This document shows positions 45,603 through 54,701 of a DNA stretch of 64,000 bases, in pieces; position 1 is the stretch's first letter; the number at the start of each line of letters is the position of its first letter. A program made the position numbers and the translations under genes. The notes under the pieces are model-generated. The model had not been told where the DNA came from and searched no databases. It saw only the letters and a program-made list of their open reading frames with translations. Location: positions 72,128 through 136,127 of the forward strand of contig JAFAAN010000052.1 of NCBI GenBank assembly GCA_023426545.1, written 5' to 3'. Source of the stretch: Pseudomonadota bacterium (GTDB lineage: Bacteria; Myxococcota; Myxococcia; Myxococcales; Myxococcaceae).

Positions 45603-45660
45603 CGCGCCGTCGCCCGGCATCATCCCCAAGCGGATGCCCCCCGGTGCGCGACATGGCACG

Positions 45661-45845
45661 CGCGCCGGGCGCCGGACTGACACGGGAGTTGGCCCTACGA
45701 GGCACTGAATTGCACCTGCCGCACGGCATCAGGCTGACACGGGAGCAGGCCCGGCGAGGCGGTGGATTGCACCTGCCGCACGGTGCCGGGCGCCGGACTG
45801 ACGCAGGAAAAGGCCCGGCGAGGCAGTCGATTGCACCTGCCGCAT
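45661..45845. repeat. Tandem repeat of about 57-64 bp, three copies
   Basis: Three copies of a unit with GGACTGACACGGGA, AGGCCCGGCGAGGC and ATTGCACCTGCCGCA. The last block begins at 45709, 45766 and 45830, so periods are 57 and 64 bases. It fills most of the 277-base gap between the DUF2934 gene and the FRG gene stop. Reading frames across it give only repeat peptides. Confidence 0.85.
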
Positions 45846-45879
45846 CGCTCCGGTGGTGGGCTGGGCCACCGGGCCCCGC

Positions 45880-46728
45880 TCACTTCGTCGCTCGCCGCCG
45901 TCTGGGCCTCGCTGGGGCCTCGGGGGCCCTGACCCGAGGCTCGGAAGTCCGCGGGCTGTAGTACCGCCGGAGCCAGCGGCTCAGTCCGTCGAAGCCCGGG
46001 AAGAGCACGCGCTCGGTGATGTTGCTCTGGTCCAGCTTGTCCCGCACCTCCCACTTGAGGGCGGCGGGAATGATGAGCTTGCGCACGCCGTCCGTCTGGG
46101 CTTCCAGAAACGTGTCCAGACTCAGCTCGGGCCCGTTCATCACCGAGAAGAGCGCGAACTGATTCACGATGCGGGCGTCCAACGACGGGGGCTCCAGGAA
46201 GAGCACGAAGGGGTGCTTCGCGAGCCGGTCGAAGGCCGGGAGGTCCGGCGCCGTCGTGGCCAGCATCTCCCCCGTGAAGACGTCCGCGCCCTCTTGCCGG
46301 AGCAGCGCCTTCAGACGCCTGGGAAGCTGGCGGTTCGTCTGGTGGTAGTCCACGCACCACACCACCCCATCCTCGCCATAGCGCTCCGTGTTCTCGGTGA
46401 GGAAGTGCAGCGCCACATAGGGACTGAACGTCCAATCCAGCATCCGCGTGGGGAGCCCATGGTGCTGAGCCAGGGCGAGCCAGTCCCAGAGGGACTCCAT
46501 GGACTGCGGACTGAAGCCCCGCGCGTACTTGCGGAAGGCCCTCAGCAGGTCCTTCTCCTTGCGCACGAACAGGCCCTTGCGGTTGAGCGCCGTGGACAGG
46601 TCGTTCGTCACCTGGGGCATGCCACGGAAGGCGAAGGTGGGCCGGTGGCGCTCCAGCGCCACGTTCCAGGACCCGGCGAAGAGCGCGTCCTGCAACTCCA
46701 ACCATGTCCCGATGCGCCGCTCCAACAT
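45880..46728 (-). CDS. FRG domain protein
   Basis: A 282-residue protein with the FRG domain (named for its Phe-Arg-Gly motif): TFAFRGMP near residue 40, LAQHHGLPTRMLDWTFSPYVALHF near 95, and downstream NQFALFSVMN and KLIIPAALKWEV. FRG proteins are widespread, often near mobile or defence genes, and their activity is unknown. ATG 46728 is chosen because GAGGTGA stands eight bases before it; a GTG at 46740 is an alternative. C-terminus is Arg/Pro rich. It stands alone, 131 bases after the MetE-like gene. Confidence 0.85.
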   Translation of the reverse strand: MLERRIGTWLELQDALFAGSWNVALERHRPTFAFRGMPQVTNDLSTALNRKGLFVRKEKDLLRAFRKYARGFSPQSMESLWDWLALAQHHGLPTRMLDWTFSPYVALHFLTENTERYGEDGVVWCVDYHQTNRQLPRRLKALLRQEGADVFTGEMLATTAPDLPAFDRLAKHPFVLFLEPPSLDARIVNQFALFSVMNGPELSLDTFLEAQTDGVRKLIIPAALKWEVRDKLDQSNITERVLFPGFDGLSRWLRRYYSPRTSEPRVRAPEAPARPRRRRATK

Positions 46729-46859
46729 GGGCTCATTCACCTCGACGACAGAGTAGGCATCGCCGCGGCCGATGCATCCCTGGCCAGCGGGCCCTTCCAG
46801 GCGGAGCGAGGCGCATGCGCGGTGCCCGGGGCCCGGAGGTGGCCCCCGGCACCCGGGCC

Positions 46860-47951
46860 TCAGTGCGGAATCGTGGCCCCCACGGGCGGACGCTCGGCGG
46901 CGAGCGCCGCCCGGAGCCGCCGCTGCGCCACCTTCAGCTCCTCGAGGATGCGCTCCGCGTCTCCCACCGAGCGCATCGCCAGTCCACACGCGGGCGTCAA
47001 CACCACGGTGGACACCACCTGCGCGAAGGAGAAGCCGCGAGGCAGCGCCGCCTTCAGCGTGGCCTCCACCGAATCCACCAACTCCCCCACTTCGTAGGTA
47101 GACGCCAGGTCCGTGGGGATGATGCCCAGGCTCAACGTCGCGCCCGAGGCGAGGAAGCGCTCCAGTGCCTCGCGCGACTCCACCATCGCGTCCAGCGACA
47201 GCCGCACGTCCAGCGACAGCAGGTCGGGCTGGACGTCCAGCAGCGCCGCCCAGTCCGTGTTGCCGCAGCAGTGCAGCCCCACCAGCGCGCCCTCTCGTTG
47301 CAGGGCCACCACCAGCAGCTTCAGCTCCTGCATCGCAATCAGATGGCGGGGGTGGGTCCGCTGGAGCGCGTAGAGGCCGGGCTCATCCAGGTAGAAGAGC
47401 GGCGTGGTGCCCGCACGGCGCAGCGCCTTCACCATGGCCAGCGAGCGCGCCAACGTCAGGCGGAACATCGCCTCATCCAGGCCCGGCACGTCCAGCGCGG
47501 GCTGTCCCTCCGAAGTTCGCGCCACCGAGCGCACGGTGAAGGGTCCCGCAAGCTGCGCCTTCGCGAAGGCCAGCTTCCGCGTCTCCACCTCCCACAGGAA
47601 GGGCCGCCACGCCCGGCAGGCCTCGGGCGAAGGCTCGAACGATTCGAAGCTTCCCGCCTGGAACGCCGCCTCCAACCGGGCCTCGAAGGCCGGGCGCCCC
47701 GCCTGCCAGGCCGCGAGGTCGATGGTGCACAAGCCCTCTTCGTCGAAGGACATGCCCGGCAGGCCCTCCAGCGCCGCGGGAATCATCAGCTCCGAGGGCT
47801 TGCCCACGGGAAGCTGGGGCAGGAAGGGGATGTCCAGGGCCAGTGCCGTCTGGAGTCCCAGCTCCACTTGCGTGTGCGGCAGGCTCCCGACTCCGGTGGT
47901 GGCGCAGGCAGGCAGCAACTGGACGGCTCGACGGATGTTCGGCGCGCTCAT
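46860..47951 (-). CDS. Core MetE-like (cobalamin-independent methionine synthase C-terminal family) protein
   Basis: A 363-residue TIM-barrel protein of the MetE C-terminal/UROD superfamily. TTGVGSLPHT opens the barrel as in MetE; GLHCCGNTDW supplies the zinc His-x-Cys pair and LTPACGLA the third Cys. The Glu ligand of MetE appears replaced by Asp (LLSLDVR). The folate-binding N-terminal half of MetE is missing, so it belongs with the short 'core' forms, some of which use other methyl donors. It is near metH, suggesting a methionine role. Identity of the donor is unknown. Confidence 0.8.
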   Translation of the reverse strand: MSAPNIRRAVQLLPACATTGVGSLPHTQVELGLQTALALDIPFLPQLPVGKPSELMIPAALEGLPGMSFDEEGLCTIDLAAWQAGRPAFEARLEAAFQAGSFESFEPSPEACRAWRPFLWEVETRKLAFAKAQLAGPFTVRSVARTSEGQPALDVPGLDEAMFRLTLARSLAMVKALRRAGTTPLFYLDEPGLYALQRTHPRHLIAMQELKLLVVALQREGALVGLHCCGNTDWAALLDVQPDLLSLDVRLSLDAMVESREALERFLASGATLSLGIIPTDLASTYEVGELVDSVEATLKAALPRGFSFAQVVSTVVLTPACGLAMRSVGDAERILEELKVAQRRLRAALAAERPPVGATIPH

Positions 47952-48090
47952 GGCGCGGACTCTACCCGCTCCCCAGCGCCCCGGGGCGGCTGCCCATCCC
48001 TGTTGCGCCGGGTTCCCGACCTTCCCGTCCGGCAGCAACGTTCCATCCAAGAACCGGGGCACACCCCGGCGGACAAGGGAGGGGGCACTC

Positions 48091-48687
48091 ATGGACAAGC
48101 GTTGGGGATGGGGAGCGGGCACCCTGGCGGCGGCGCTGCTCGCCAGCCCGGCCTTCGCGGAGACGCCGCGCGTCAAGGCGCAGCCCGCGCCGGGCTTCGG
48201 GGCCGCGGGCCTGACGGTGCGCAGCGGCGTGACGGCCTGGACGGGCAACGTGGGCCGGCAGACGGGGGTGGGGACCTTCCTGGCCCTCCTGGGTGAAATC
48301 CCCCTCGCCACGGCGGTGGGGCTGGAGGTGGGCTACGAGGGCTCCGCCAACGGCTACGCGGAGCCGCGTCGCGGCACGCTGTGGCGCCACAACGGCGGCG
48401 TCCTGGCCAAGGTGGGCCCGACGCTCTTCTCGCAGTGGAAGCCCTTCGTCGGCGCGGGCGCGGGCGTCAGCTACTTCCACCCCACGCCCATCGACGTGGG
48501 CACCGCCTTCGAGAGGGGCTGGGGCGCGGAGGTGCCCCTCGCCGCCGGGCTCGAGTACCGCTACAGCGGCGTCACCGCCGGCCTGCGCGCCACCTACCGC
48601 GTGTTCGTCGCACGGGACTTCGCCCCCACCAGCGCCGACGTCGGCAACCTCTTCAGCGCCGACCTCAGCCTGGGGGCGCGCTTCTGA
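48091..48687 (+). CDS. Predicted outer-membrane beta-barrel protein
   Basis: A 198-residue exported protein: signal peptide ending ASPAFA (about residue 23), then alternating strands rich in Gly and aromatic residues (VGLEVGYEG, KPFVGAGAGVSYFHP, LAAGLEYRYSG, TAGLRATYRVFV) and a C-terminal LSLGARF, the terminal Phe typical of barrel proteins recognised by Bam. Family resembles small OmpA/OprF-like eight-stranded barrels. ATG 48091 has GGAGGGGG upstream. It converges with metH (7 bases between stops). Confidence 0.8.
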   Translation: MDKRWGWGAGTLAAALLASPAFAETPRVKAQPAPGFGAAGLTVRSGVTAWTGNVGRQTGVGTFLALLGEIPLATAVGLEVGYEGSANGYAEPRRGTLWRHNGGVLAKVGPTLFSQWKPFVGAGAGVSYFHPTPIDVGTAFERGWGAEVPLAAGLEYRYSGVTAGLRATYRVFVARDFAPTSADVGNLFSADLSLGARF

Positions 48688-48694
48688 GCCGTCG

Positions 48695-51600
48695 TCACGC
48701 CACGGAGAAGTACGACGCCTGCGGGTGGTGGAAGACGATGGCGGACACCGATGCCTCCGGCTCCATCATGGCGCCGTCCGTGAGCTGCACGCCGATGTCC
48801 TCAGGCCGCAGCGCGGCGAACAGCTTCGACTGGTCCTCCAGCCGCGGACACGCCGGGTAGCCGAAGGAGTAGCGCTTGCCCGCGTACTCCGCGCGGAAGC
48901 GCTCCAGCATCGTCATGTCCGGCCGGTCCGGCGTACCCCACATGCTGCGCAGCTGGGTGTGCAGCAGCTCCGCGTAGCCCTCCGCCGACTCCAGCGCCAG
49001 GGCCTGCACCGCGTGCATCTTCAGGAACTCGCCCTTCGCCTTCAGCTCCTCGGACAGCTCGCGGATGCCGGCGCCCGCGGTGACGACGAACATGGCCACG
49101 TTGTCCGTCGGCACGCCGCCCTCCAGCGGCCGCAGGTAGTCAGCGAGGCACAGCCCGCCGTCGCGGTCCTGGCGCGGGAAGTCGAAGGACGCGGCCTCCT
49201 TCCCCGTGGCGCCGTCGAAGAGCACCACGCGGTTGCCGTCGCTGCCCGCCTTGAAGAACTGGAACACGGCGCGCGCCTGCATGACGCCGCCGCGCAAGAA
49301 GCCCTTCAGCTCCTCCACCGCCTCCTTGAGGGCCAGCGCCTTGCGGCCCTCCTCCGTCTTCACCAGCTCCGCCTCGCCCGGCGTCCCCAGCACGCGCGAC
49401 GAGGAGCGCAGGCCCAGGTGGCGGCCGTACAGCATCACCGGGTTGATGAAGCGCCAGATGTGGTCCAACGGCGTGTTGGACAGCACGTGGCGGTCCCAGT
49501 CTGGCGCGGGCGGGACGGTGTCCAGCACCTTTACGTCCGCGCTGCGCGTGCGCACCTGGGGCGCCGCCGGGGCCGGACGCTCCTTCACCTCGCGCGCCAG
49601 CTTCTCCCGGCGCACGGCCAGGTCACCCCGGAGCTTCTCGTGCGCGCCCGGGTCGACAATCTGCTTGGCCAGGTCCAAGCCGCTCATCGCGTCCTGCGCG
49701 TAGGCCACCGTGCCGGCGCCGTAGGCCGGGGCGATGTTGCGGTCCACGAAGTTGCGGCTCAGCGCGGCGCCGCCCACCAGGATGGGGGTGTCCACGCCCG
49801 CGCGCCGCAGGTCCTCCGCGGTGGCCACCATCTGGTGGGCGCTCTTCACCAGCAGGCCCGACAGGCCGAGGATGTCCGGCTGGTGCTCGCGCACGGCCTT
49901 CACCAGCTGCTCGGGCGGCACCTTGATGCCCAGGTTCACCACGTGGAAGCCGTTGTTGGCCAGGATGATTTCCACCAGGTTCTTCCCGATGTCGTGCACG
50001 TCGCCCTTCACCGTGGCGAGCACCACCTTGCCGCGCTGGGCTGCCTGGGCCTTGCTCATGTGCGGTTCCAGGAAGCTCACCGCCGCCTTCATGGACTCGG
50101 CGCTCTGGAGCACCTCGGCGACGATCAGCTCGTTGGCACCGAAGAGGCGGCCCACCTCGTCCATGCCCTTCATCAGCGGGCCGTTGATGATCTCCAGCGG
50201 CGTGTACTTCTGCATGGCCGCTTCCAGGTCCGCGGTGAGGCCGTCGCGCGTGCCCTCGATGATGTAGCGCTGGAGTCGCTCCTCCAGGGGCAGCGTGCTC
50301 ACCTGGGCGCGCGCCGGCTTGCGCTCGCGGAAGTGCGCGGCGAAGGGCGTCACCGGGTCCTCGCCCCGGTTGAAGAGCAGGTCCTCGGCCAGCTTGCGCT
50401 CCTCCTCCGGCAGGGACGGGTAGCGCTCCAGCTTCTCCGAGTTGACCAGCGCCATGTCCAGGCCCGCCTGGACGTTGTGGTACAGGAAGACGGAGTTGAG
50501 CACCTCGCGGCCCGCGGCTGGCAGGCCGAAGGACACGTTGGAGATGCCCAGCACCGTCTTGCAGCGGGGGAAACGCTGCTTGATGAGGCGCACGCCCTCG
50601 ATGGTCTCCACGCCGCTGCCGGTGTACTGCACGTCGCCGGAGGCGCAGGGGAAGACGAGCGGGTCGAAGTACAGGTCGTCCGGCTTCATGCCGTACTTCT
50701 TCGTCAGCAGCTCGTACGAGCGCTCCGCCACCTCCAGCTTGCGCTGGCGCGTGACGGCCATGCCCACCTCGTCGATGCAGCCCACCACCAGGGCCGCGCC
50801 GAAGCGGCGCGCCAGCGGCACCACCTTCTCGAAGCGCTCCTCGCCGTCCTCCAGGTTGACCGAGTTGATGATGGCCTTGCCCTGGCTGTAGGTGAGCGCC
50901 ATCTCGATGACGCGCTCGTCGGTGGAGTCAATCATCAAGGGCACGCGCACCTTCTTGATGACCGCCTCCAGGAAGCCGCGCATGTCCTCCAGCTCGTCCC
51001 GGTCCGGGTTGGCCAGGCAGACGTCGAGGACCTGCGCGCCGCGCTTCACCTGCGCGCGGGCAATCTCCGACGCGTCGTCGAACTGGCCGGCGACGATGAG
51101 CTCCTTGAACTTCCTGCTGCCGATGACGTTGGTGCGCTCGCCCACGATGAGGGGGCGCTGGTCCTCCGTCACCTCCAGGTAGTCCACGCCGGACAGCGAG
51201 GCCCGGGGGCGCGGCGCGTCCGTGCGCGGCTTCAGTCCCGCCACGGCCTTCGCCAGCGCCTCGATGTGCCCCGCGTGCGTGCCGCAACAGCCGCCCACCA
51301 CGTTGAGCCAGCCCTGCTCACAGAAGCGCCGCACGGAGCGGGCCAGCATCTCCGGCGTCTCCAGGTAGTGGCCGTTCTCGTCCGGCAGGCCCGCGTTGGG
51401 TACGCACGACACGGGGAAGGCGCTCATCGCCGCCAGCGAGCGCAGGTGGTCCGACATGAAGTCCGGGCCCGTGGCGCAGTTGAGGCCCAGGTACAGGAGG
51501 TCCGCGTGCTCCAGCGACGCGGCCAGGCTCTCCACGCTCTGCCCGGCCAGCATGGTACCCATGGGCTCGATGGTGCCGGACACCGCCACCGGCAGCGCGT

Positions 51601-52210
51601 AGCCCAGCTTCTGGAACGCGCGCTCGATGCCCAGCAGCGCCGCCTTCACGTTGCGGGTGTCCTGCGCCGTCTCGATCAACAGGTAGTCCGAGCCACCCCG
51701 CGCCAGCCCTTCCGCCTGCACGGCGAAGTTGTCCACCAGCTCGTCGAAGGTGACGCCGCCGGTGACGCTGATGGCCTTGGTGGTGGGGCCGATGGAGCCC
51801 GCCACCCAGCGCATGCGCCCATCCCGCGCCTCGGCGGCGGCGGCGGCGTTGCGCGCCAGCCGGGCGGAGACCTCGTTGATTTCGAGCGCCTTGTGCCCCA
51901 GGCCGAACTCCGCCAGCACCAACGGCGTGCCGCCGAAGCTGTCCGTCTCCGTCACGTCCGCGCCGGCCGCGAAGTAGCGCGCGTGGATGCCCTCCACCAG
52001 CTCCGGCCGGGTGAGGACGAGGTGCTCGTTGCAGCCCTCGTACTCCGCGCCGCCGAAGTCCGCCGCCTTGAGGTCCTCGTTCTGCAGCAGCGTGCCCATG
52101 GCGCCGTCCAGCACCAGCACGCGCTCGCGCATCGCGGCGCGCAGCGCCTCCACGCGGCGGCCATTCTCACCAGGGGGCAGCGGCAGGGCAGCGGGGACAT
52201 GGCTCGTCAT
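48695..52210 (-). CDS. metH: Cobalamin-dependent methionine synthase, full length
   Basis: A 1171-residue MetH with all four modules: homocysteine domain (about 20-330) with zinc cysteines in LGLNCATGP and GGCCGTH; pterin-binding domain starting near GERTNVIGS (about 357); cobalamin cap and binding domain with GDVHDIGKN (His near 739, the lower cobalt ligand); C-terminal SAM-dependent reactivation domain (about 900-1171) with YPACPRLEDQ. It transfers methyl from methyl-tetrahydrofolate to homocysteine. ATG 52210 overlaps the stop of the ArsR-type regulator gene by four bases, so regulator and enzyme are co-transcribed. Confidence 0.97.
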   Translation of the reverse strand: MTSHVPAALPLPPGENGRRVEALRAAMRERVLVLDGAMGTLLQNEDLKAADFGGAEYEGCNEHLVLTRPELVEGIHARYFAAGADVTETDSFGGTPLVLAEFGLGHKALEINEVSARLARNAAAAAEARDGRMRWVAGSIGPTTKAISVTGGVTFDELVDNFAVQAEGLARGGSDYLLIETAQDTRNVKAALLGIERAFQKLGYALPVAVSGTIEPMGTMLAGQSVESLAASLEHADLLYLGLNCATGPDFMSDHLRSLAAMSAFPVSCVPNAGLPDENGHYLETPEMLARSVRRFCEQGWLNVVGGCCGTHAGHIEALAKAVAGLKPRTDAPRPRASLSGVDYLEVTEDQRPLIVGERTNVIGSRKFKELIVAGQFDDASEIARAQVKRGAQVLDVCLANPDRDELEDMRGFLEAVIKKVRVPLMIDSTDERVIEMALTYSQGKAIINSVNLEDGEERFEKVVPLARRFGAALVVGCIDEVGMAVTRQRKLEVAERSYELLTKKYGMKPDDLYFDPLVFPCASGDVQYTGSGVETIEGVRLIKQRFPRCKTVLGISNVSFGLPAAGREVLNSVFLYHNVQAGLDMALVNSEKLERYPSLPEEERKLAEDLLFNRGEDPVTPFAAHFRERKPARAQVSTLPLEERLQRYIIEGTRDGLTADLEAAMQKYTPLEIINGPLMKGMDEVGRLFGANELIVAEVLQSAESMKAAVSFLEPHMSKAQAAQRGKVVLATVKGDVHDIGKNLVEIILANNGFHVVNLGIKVPPEQLVKAVREHQPDILGLSGLLVKSAHQMVATAEDLRRAGVDTPILVGGAALSRNFVDRNIAPAYGAGTVAYAQDAMSGLDLAKQIVDPGAHEKLRGDLAVRREKLAREVKERPAPAAPQVRTRSADVKVLDTVPPAPDWDRHVLSNTPLDHIWRFINPVMLYGRHLGLRSSSRVLGTPGEAELVKTEEGRKALALKEAVEELKGFLRGGVMQARAVFQFFKAGSDGNRVVLFDGATGKEAASFDFPRQDRDGGLCLADYLRPLEGGVPTDNVAMFVVTAGAGIRELSEELKAKGEFLKMHAVQALALESAEGYAELLHTQLRSMWGTPDRPDMTMLERFRAEYAGKRYSFGYPACPRLEDQSKLFAALRPEDIGVQLTDGAMMEPEASVSAIVFHHPQASYFSVA

Positions 52211-53103
52211 GACGGTTTGACTCCAGTCAGCAGGAAGACGCGGAAGGGGCTGGCCCCGTCCCGGGCATGTGTCTCGCGGGTAAGGGACGCGAAGCCGGCC
52301 TCGCGCAGCGCGGCTTCGAGGGATTCGGGCGCGAAGCCCAGGTGCCGGTGGCCCAGCCGCTCCAGCACCCAGCGCTCGTCGTGCGGCATCAACTCCAGGA
52401 CCACCAGCCGGCCGCCCGGCTTGAGCAGGCGCGCGGACTCGGCCAGCACCGCCTGGGGCTCCTCCACGTGGTGGAGGCTCTGCGAAATCACCACCAGGTC
52501 CAGGCTCGCGGATGCGAGCGACAGGCGGTGCAGGTCCTCGCGCAGGAAGCGGATGTTCTCCAGGCCCTCGCGGCCGGCGCGCTCACGCGCCTGCCCCAGC
52601 GCCTCTTCGTTCTGGTCAATGGCCCACACGCGCCGCGCCCAGCGGGCAATCGCCACGCTCAGCACGCCGGTGCCACAGCCGAAGTCGGCCACTTCCAGCG
52701 GCGGCAGCAACGACGCCAGCGCCCCCGCCCACAGGAACCAGGACTGACCGGGCTCCAGCAGCCGCTCGTTGAGGGCCTGCCTGTCTTCACGCGCGCGCAG
52801 CAGGTCCTTCAGCCGCGCCGAGTCCCCCGCCGCGTCCTCCGCGTCGCGCGCCATCTGGATGAGCGCCCAGCGGGCGTCCGCCTGCCCCAGCGCCAGCGAG
52901 TAGTAGCTGAAACCCGCGTGGCGCTCCTCGCGCAGCAGCCCCAGCCCCTTCAGCTTGCCCAGGTGGTGCGACACCGAGGACTGCGCCACCCCCACCAGCG
53001 ACACCAGCTCCGTCACGTTCAACGGAGCCTCGGCCACCAGCCGGAGGATGCGCAGCCGCGTCGGGTCTCCGAGGACCCGGAATGATTGGGACAGCTCCTC
53101 CAT
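52207..53103 (-). CDS. ArsR-family regulator fused to a SAM-methyltransferase domain (SahR-like)
   Basis: A 298-residue fusion. Residues 1-85 form an ArsR winged helix (VLGDPTRLRILRLVAEAPLNVTEL, QSSVSHHLGKLKGLGLL). Residues about 110-298 are a class I methyltransferase fold with VADFGCGTGVLSVAIA, Asp at the end of strand 2 (WAIDQNEEAL) and LVVISQSLHHV. Regulators with this layout (SahR) sense S-adenosylhomocysteine and control the methionine cycle in Proteobacteria; that fits its overlap with metH. Whether the methyltransferase domain has kept activity is unknown. A near-palindrome lies 9 bases before the ATG. Confidence 0.88.
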   Translation of the reverse strand: MEELSQSFRVLGDPTRLRILRLVAEAPLNVTELVSLVGVAQSSVSHHLGKLKGLGLLREERHAGFSYYSLALGQADARWALIQMARDAEDAAGDSARLKDLLRAREDRQALNERLLEPGQSWFLWAGALASLLPPLEVADFGCGTGVLSVAIARWARRVWAIDQNEEALGQARERAGREGLENIRFLREDLHRLSLASASLDLVVISQSLHHVEEPQAVLAESARLLKPGGRLVVLELMPHDERWVLERLGHRHLGFAPESLEAALREAGFASLTRETHARDGASPFRVFLLTGVKPS

Positions 53104-53111
53104 ATCGCCGC

Positions 53112-53127
53112 ATCAACATATGTCGAT
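53112..53127. promoter_or_regulatory. Near-palindromic operator upstream of the metH regulator
   Basis: ATCAACATATGTCGAT is a 16-base palindrome with one mismatched pair, in the 97-base gap between the ArsR-type gene (start 53103) and the divergent patatin gene (53201). It is unusually AT-rich for this genome. Its position next to the start suggests autoregulation of the regulator-metH operon and possibly of the patatin gene. Confidence 0.55.
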
Positions 53128-53200
53128 ACCGGCCCCGGTGCCAGCTTTCTCTAGACGCGACGCGTTGCCAGTGTCCAGGCAGTGGCGTACAGGGCGGAGC

Positions 53201-54091
53201 ATGGCGACTCCCACCCACACCCCTACCCTTCACGCGCTTCTCGATGGCAAGCGGTTCGGGCTCGTCCTCTCCGCTGGCTATTTCGGTTTCTACGGCCATG
53301 CCGGCTTCCTGAAGGGGCTGACGGCTTCGGGCTTGAAGCCCCACGCGTACGCGGGCACGTCCGCGGGCGGCATGGTGGCGGCCTACGCGGCGGCGGGCAC
53401 GCCGGTGCATGACCTGGAGGAGCTGGTGCTGCGGCAGACGCGCGCCAACTTCTGGGACCCGGACCCCATTGGCGCGGTGCTCAACGCGGACGCGGCGGGG
53501 CACGGCCTCACGGGCCTGCTCAAGGGCGAGCGCTTCCGCAGGCTGCTGGAGGACACGCTGCCGGTGCGCACCTTCGAGGAGCTGCCGCACCCGCTGCTGC
53601 TGGTGGGCGCCAACCTCACGCTGGGCCGCCACGACGTGTTCACCTCCGGCGAGCTGGCGCCGCGCGTCCACGCGACGTGTGCCTACCCCGGCCTGTTCCG
53701 CGCGGTGCCGCTAGAGGGCAGCCTGTACTGGGACGGCGGCCTCGTGGACAAGGCGCCCGCGCTGTCGCTGCACGAGAGCGCCACGGGCCCGGAGCTGGAC
53801 GCCATCCTCGTGCACTACCTGCCCAGCAAGACGCGCAAGGTGGTGGGCGGCCCCATGGCGTACGCGCAGGGGCTGGCCGCGGGCTCGGCGGCGCTGCGCC
53901 AGGACCACTTCCGTCTCCAGCTCACCGTGCTGGAGCAGAAGCAGGTGCCCGTCTACGTCGTCGTCTCCAACCTGCCGCCGGTGTCGCCCACCACCATGGA
54001 GCGCGGCTTCGACGCCCTGGACCAGGCCCGGCTGGCCGCGGAGCGCGCCCTGGCGCGGCCTCCACTGCCCTTCGCCCAGGCCGCCTGGTGA
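53201..54091 (+). CDS. Patatin-like phospholipase
   Basis: A 296-residue patatin-family lipid acyl hydrolase. The Ser-Asp dyad is present: Ser in AGTSAGGM (near residue 50) and Asp in YWDGGLVDKAP (near 182); an oxyanion region VLSAGYFGFYGHAGFL replaces the usual GGGxRG. No signal peptide, so it is probably cytosolic or an effector. ATG 53201 is chosen as the first plausible start; the longer frame overlaps the divergent regulator. It shares its promoter region with the regulator-metH operon. Confidence 0.88.
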   Translation: MATPTHTPTLHALLDGKRFGLVLSAGYFGFYGHAGFLKGLTASGLKPHAYAGTSAGGMVAAYAAAGTPVHDLEELVLRQTRANFWDPDPIGAVLNADAAGHGLTGLLKGERFRRLLEDTLPVRTFEELPHPLLLVGANLTLGRHDVFTSGELAPRVHATCAYPGLFRAVPLEGSLYWDGGLVDKAPALSLHESATGPELDAILVHYLPSKTRKVVGGPMAYAQGLAAGSAALRQDHFRLQLTVLEQKQVPVYVVVSNLPPVSPTTMERGFDALDQARLAAERALARPPLPFAQAAW

Positions 54092-54094
54092 GCC

Positions 54095-54371
54095 TCAGCG
54101 CGGCCACAGCATGAGCACCACGGGCGCGGCGGCGACGAGCGCGCCCGCCCCGACACGGCGAGCAGCATGAACGCGTAGCCGCCCGATACGACCAGGGCCA
54201 GCGGGGGCAGCACCACCACGCCCAGCGCCACCAGCCCTGTGGGCGCTGGCGCCACGCCCAGCCACCCCGGCAGGAACCAGGTCGCCGCGCCCACGGCCAG
54301 CCCGCGAGGCCGAAGAACGCGCCGCCCTTGAGCGCGCCCAGCAGGCCCGCCCGCCTCAACAACAAGGCCAT
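54095..54371 (-). pseudogene. Small membrane protein gene broken by two frameshifts
   Basis: A start ATG at 54371 opens MALLLRRAGLLGALKGGAFF, then the frame leaves a membrane-like pattern; the pattern resumes in another frame as AATWFLPGWLGV, GLVALGVVVLPPLALVVSGG and YAFMLLAV, and then in a third as GALVAAAPVVLMLWPR before a stop at 54095. Shifts lie near 54300 and 54155, both in GC runs. Restored, it would be a protein of about 92 residues with three membrane helices. Either a decayed gene or a base-calling artefact. The 54372-54701 stretch after it holds no other gene. Confidence 0.5.
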
Positions 54372-54701
54372 CCGCAGCCCCTGCCCCCAACGCACGCGCG
54401 ACGCGCATCGACCGATGCTCCCGTGCGGCCCCCGCCCCTCCATGCCCCGCGGCGGCGAGATGCCGGTTCCAGAGGCAGCCAACGATTCCACGCAGGCGGC
54501 CCTCCCACCGGGGGCGCACGTCCGCCCACGGAGCGCGTGCCTCCTCCCGAAGGGCGGCGCGGTGTCGTGTTCCGGACGCCCGCGGACGGCACCTCCTCAT
54601 TTCAAGACAGACTTGGAATGCAAGATGTCCGCGTGATTCGGTGCCGCGGCGTCGTGCCGGGGCCCCATCACGGCCGTCCCCTTGCCGAGTGGAGGCTGTC
54701 C

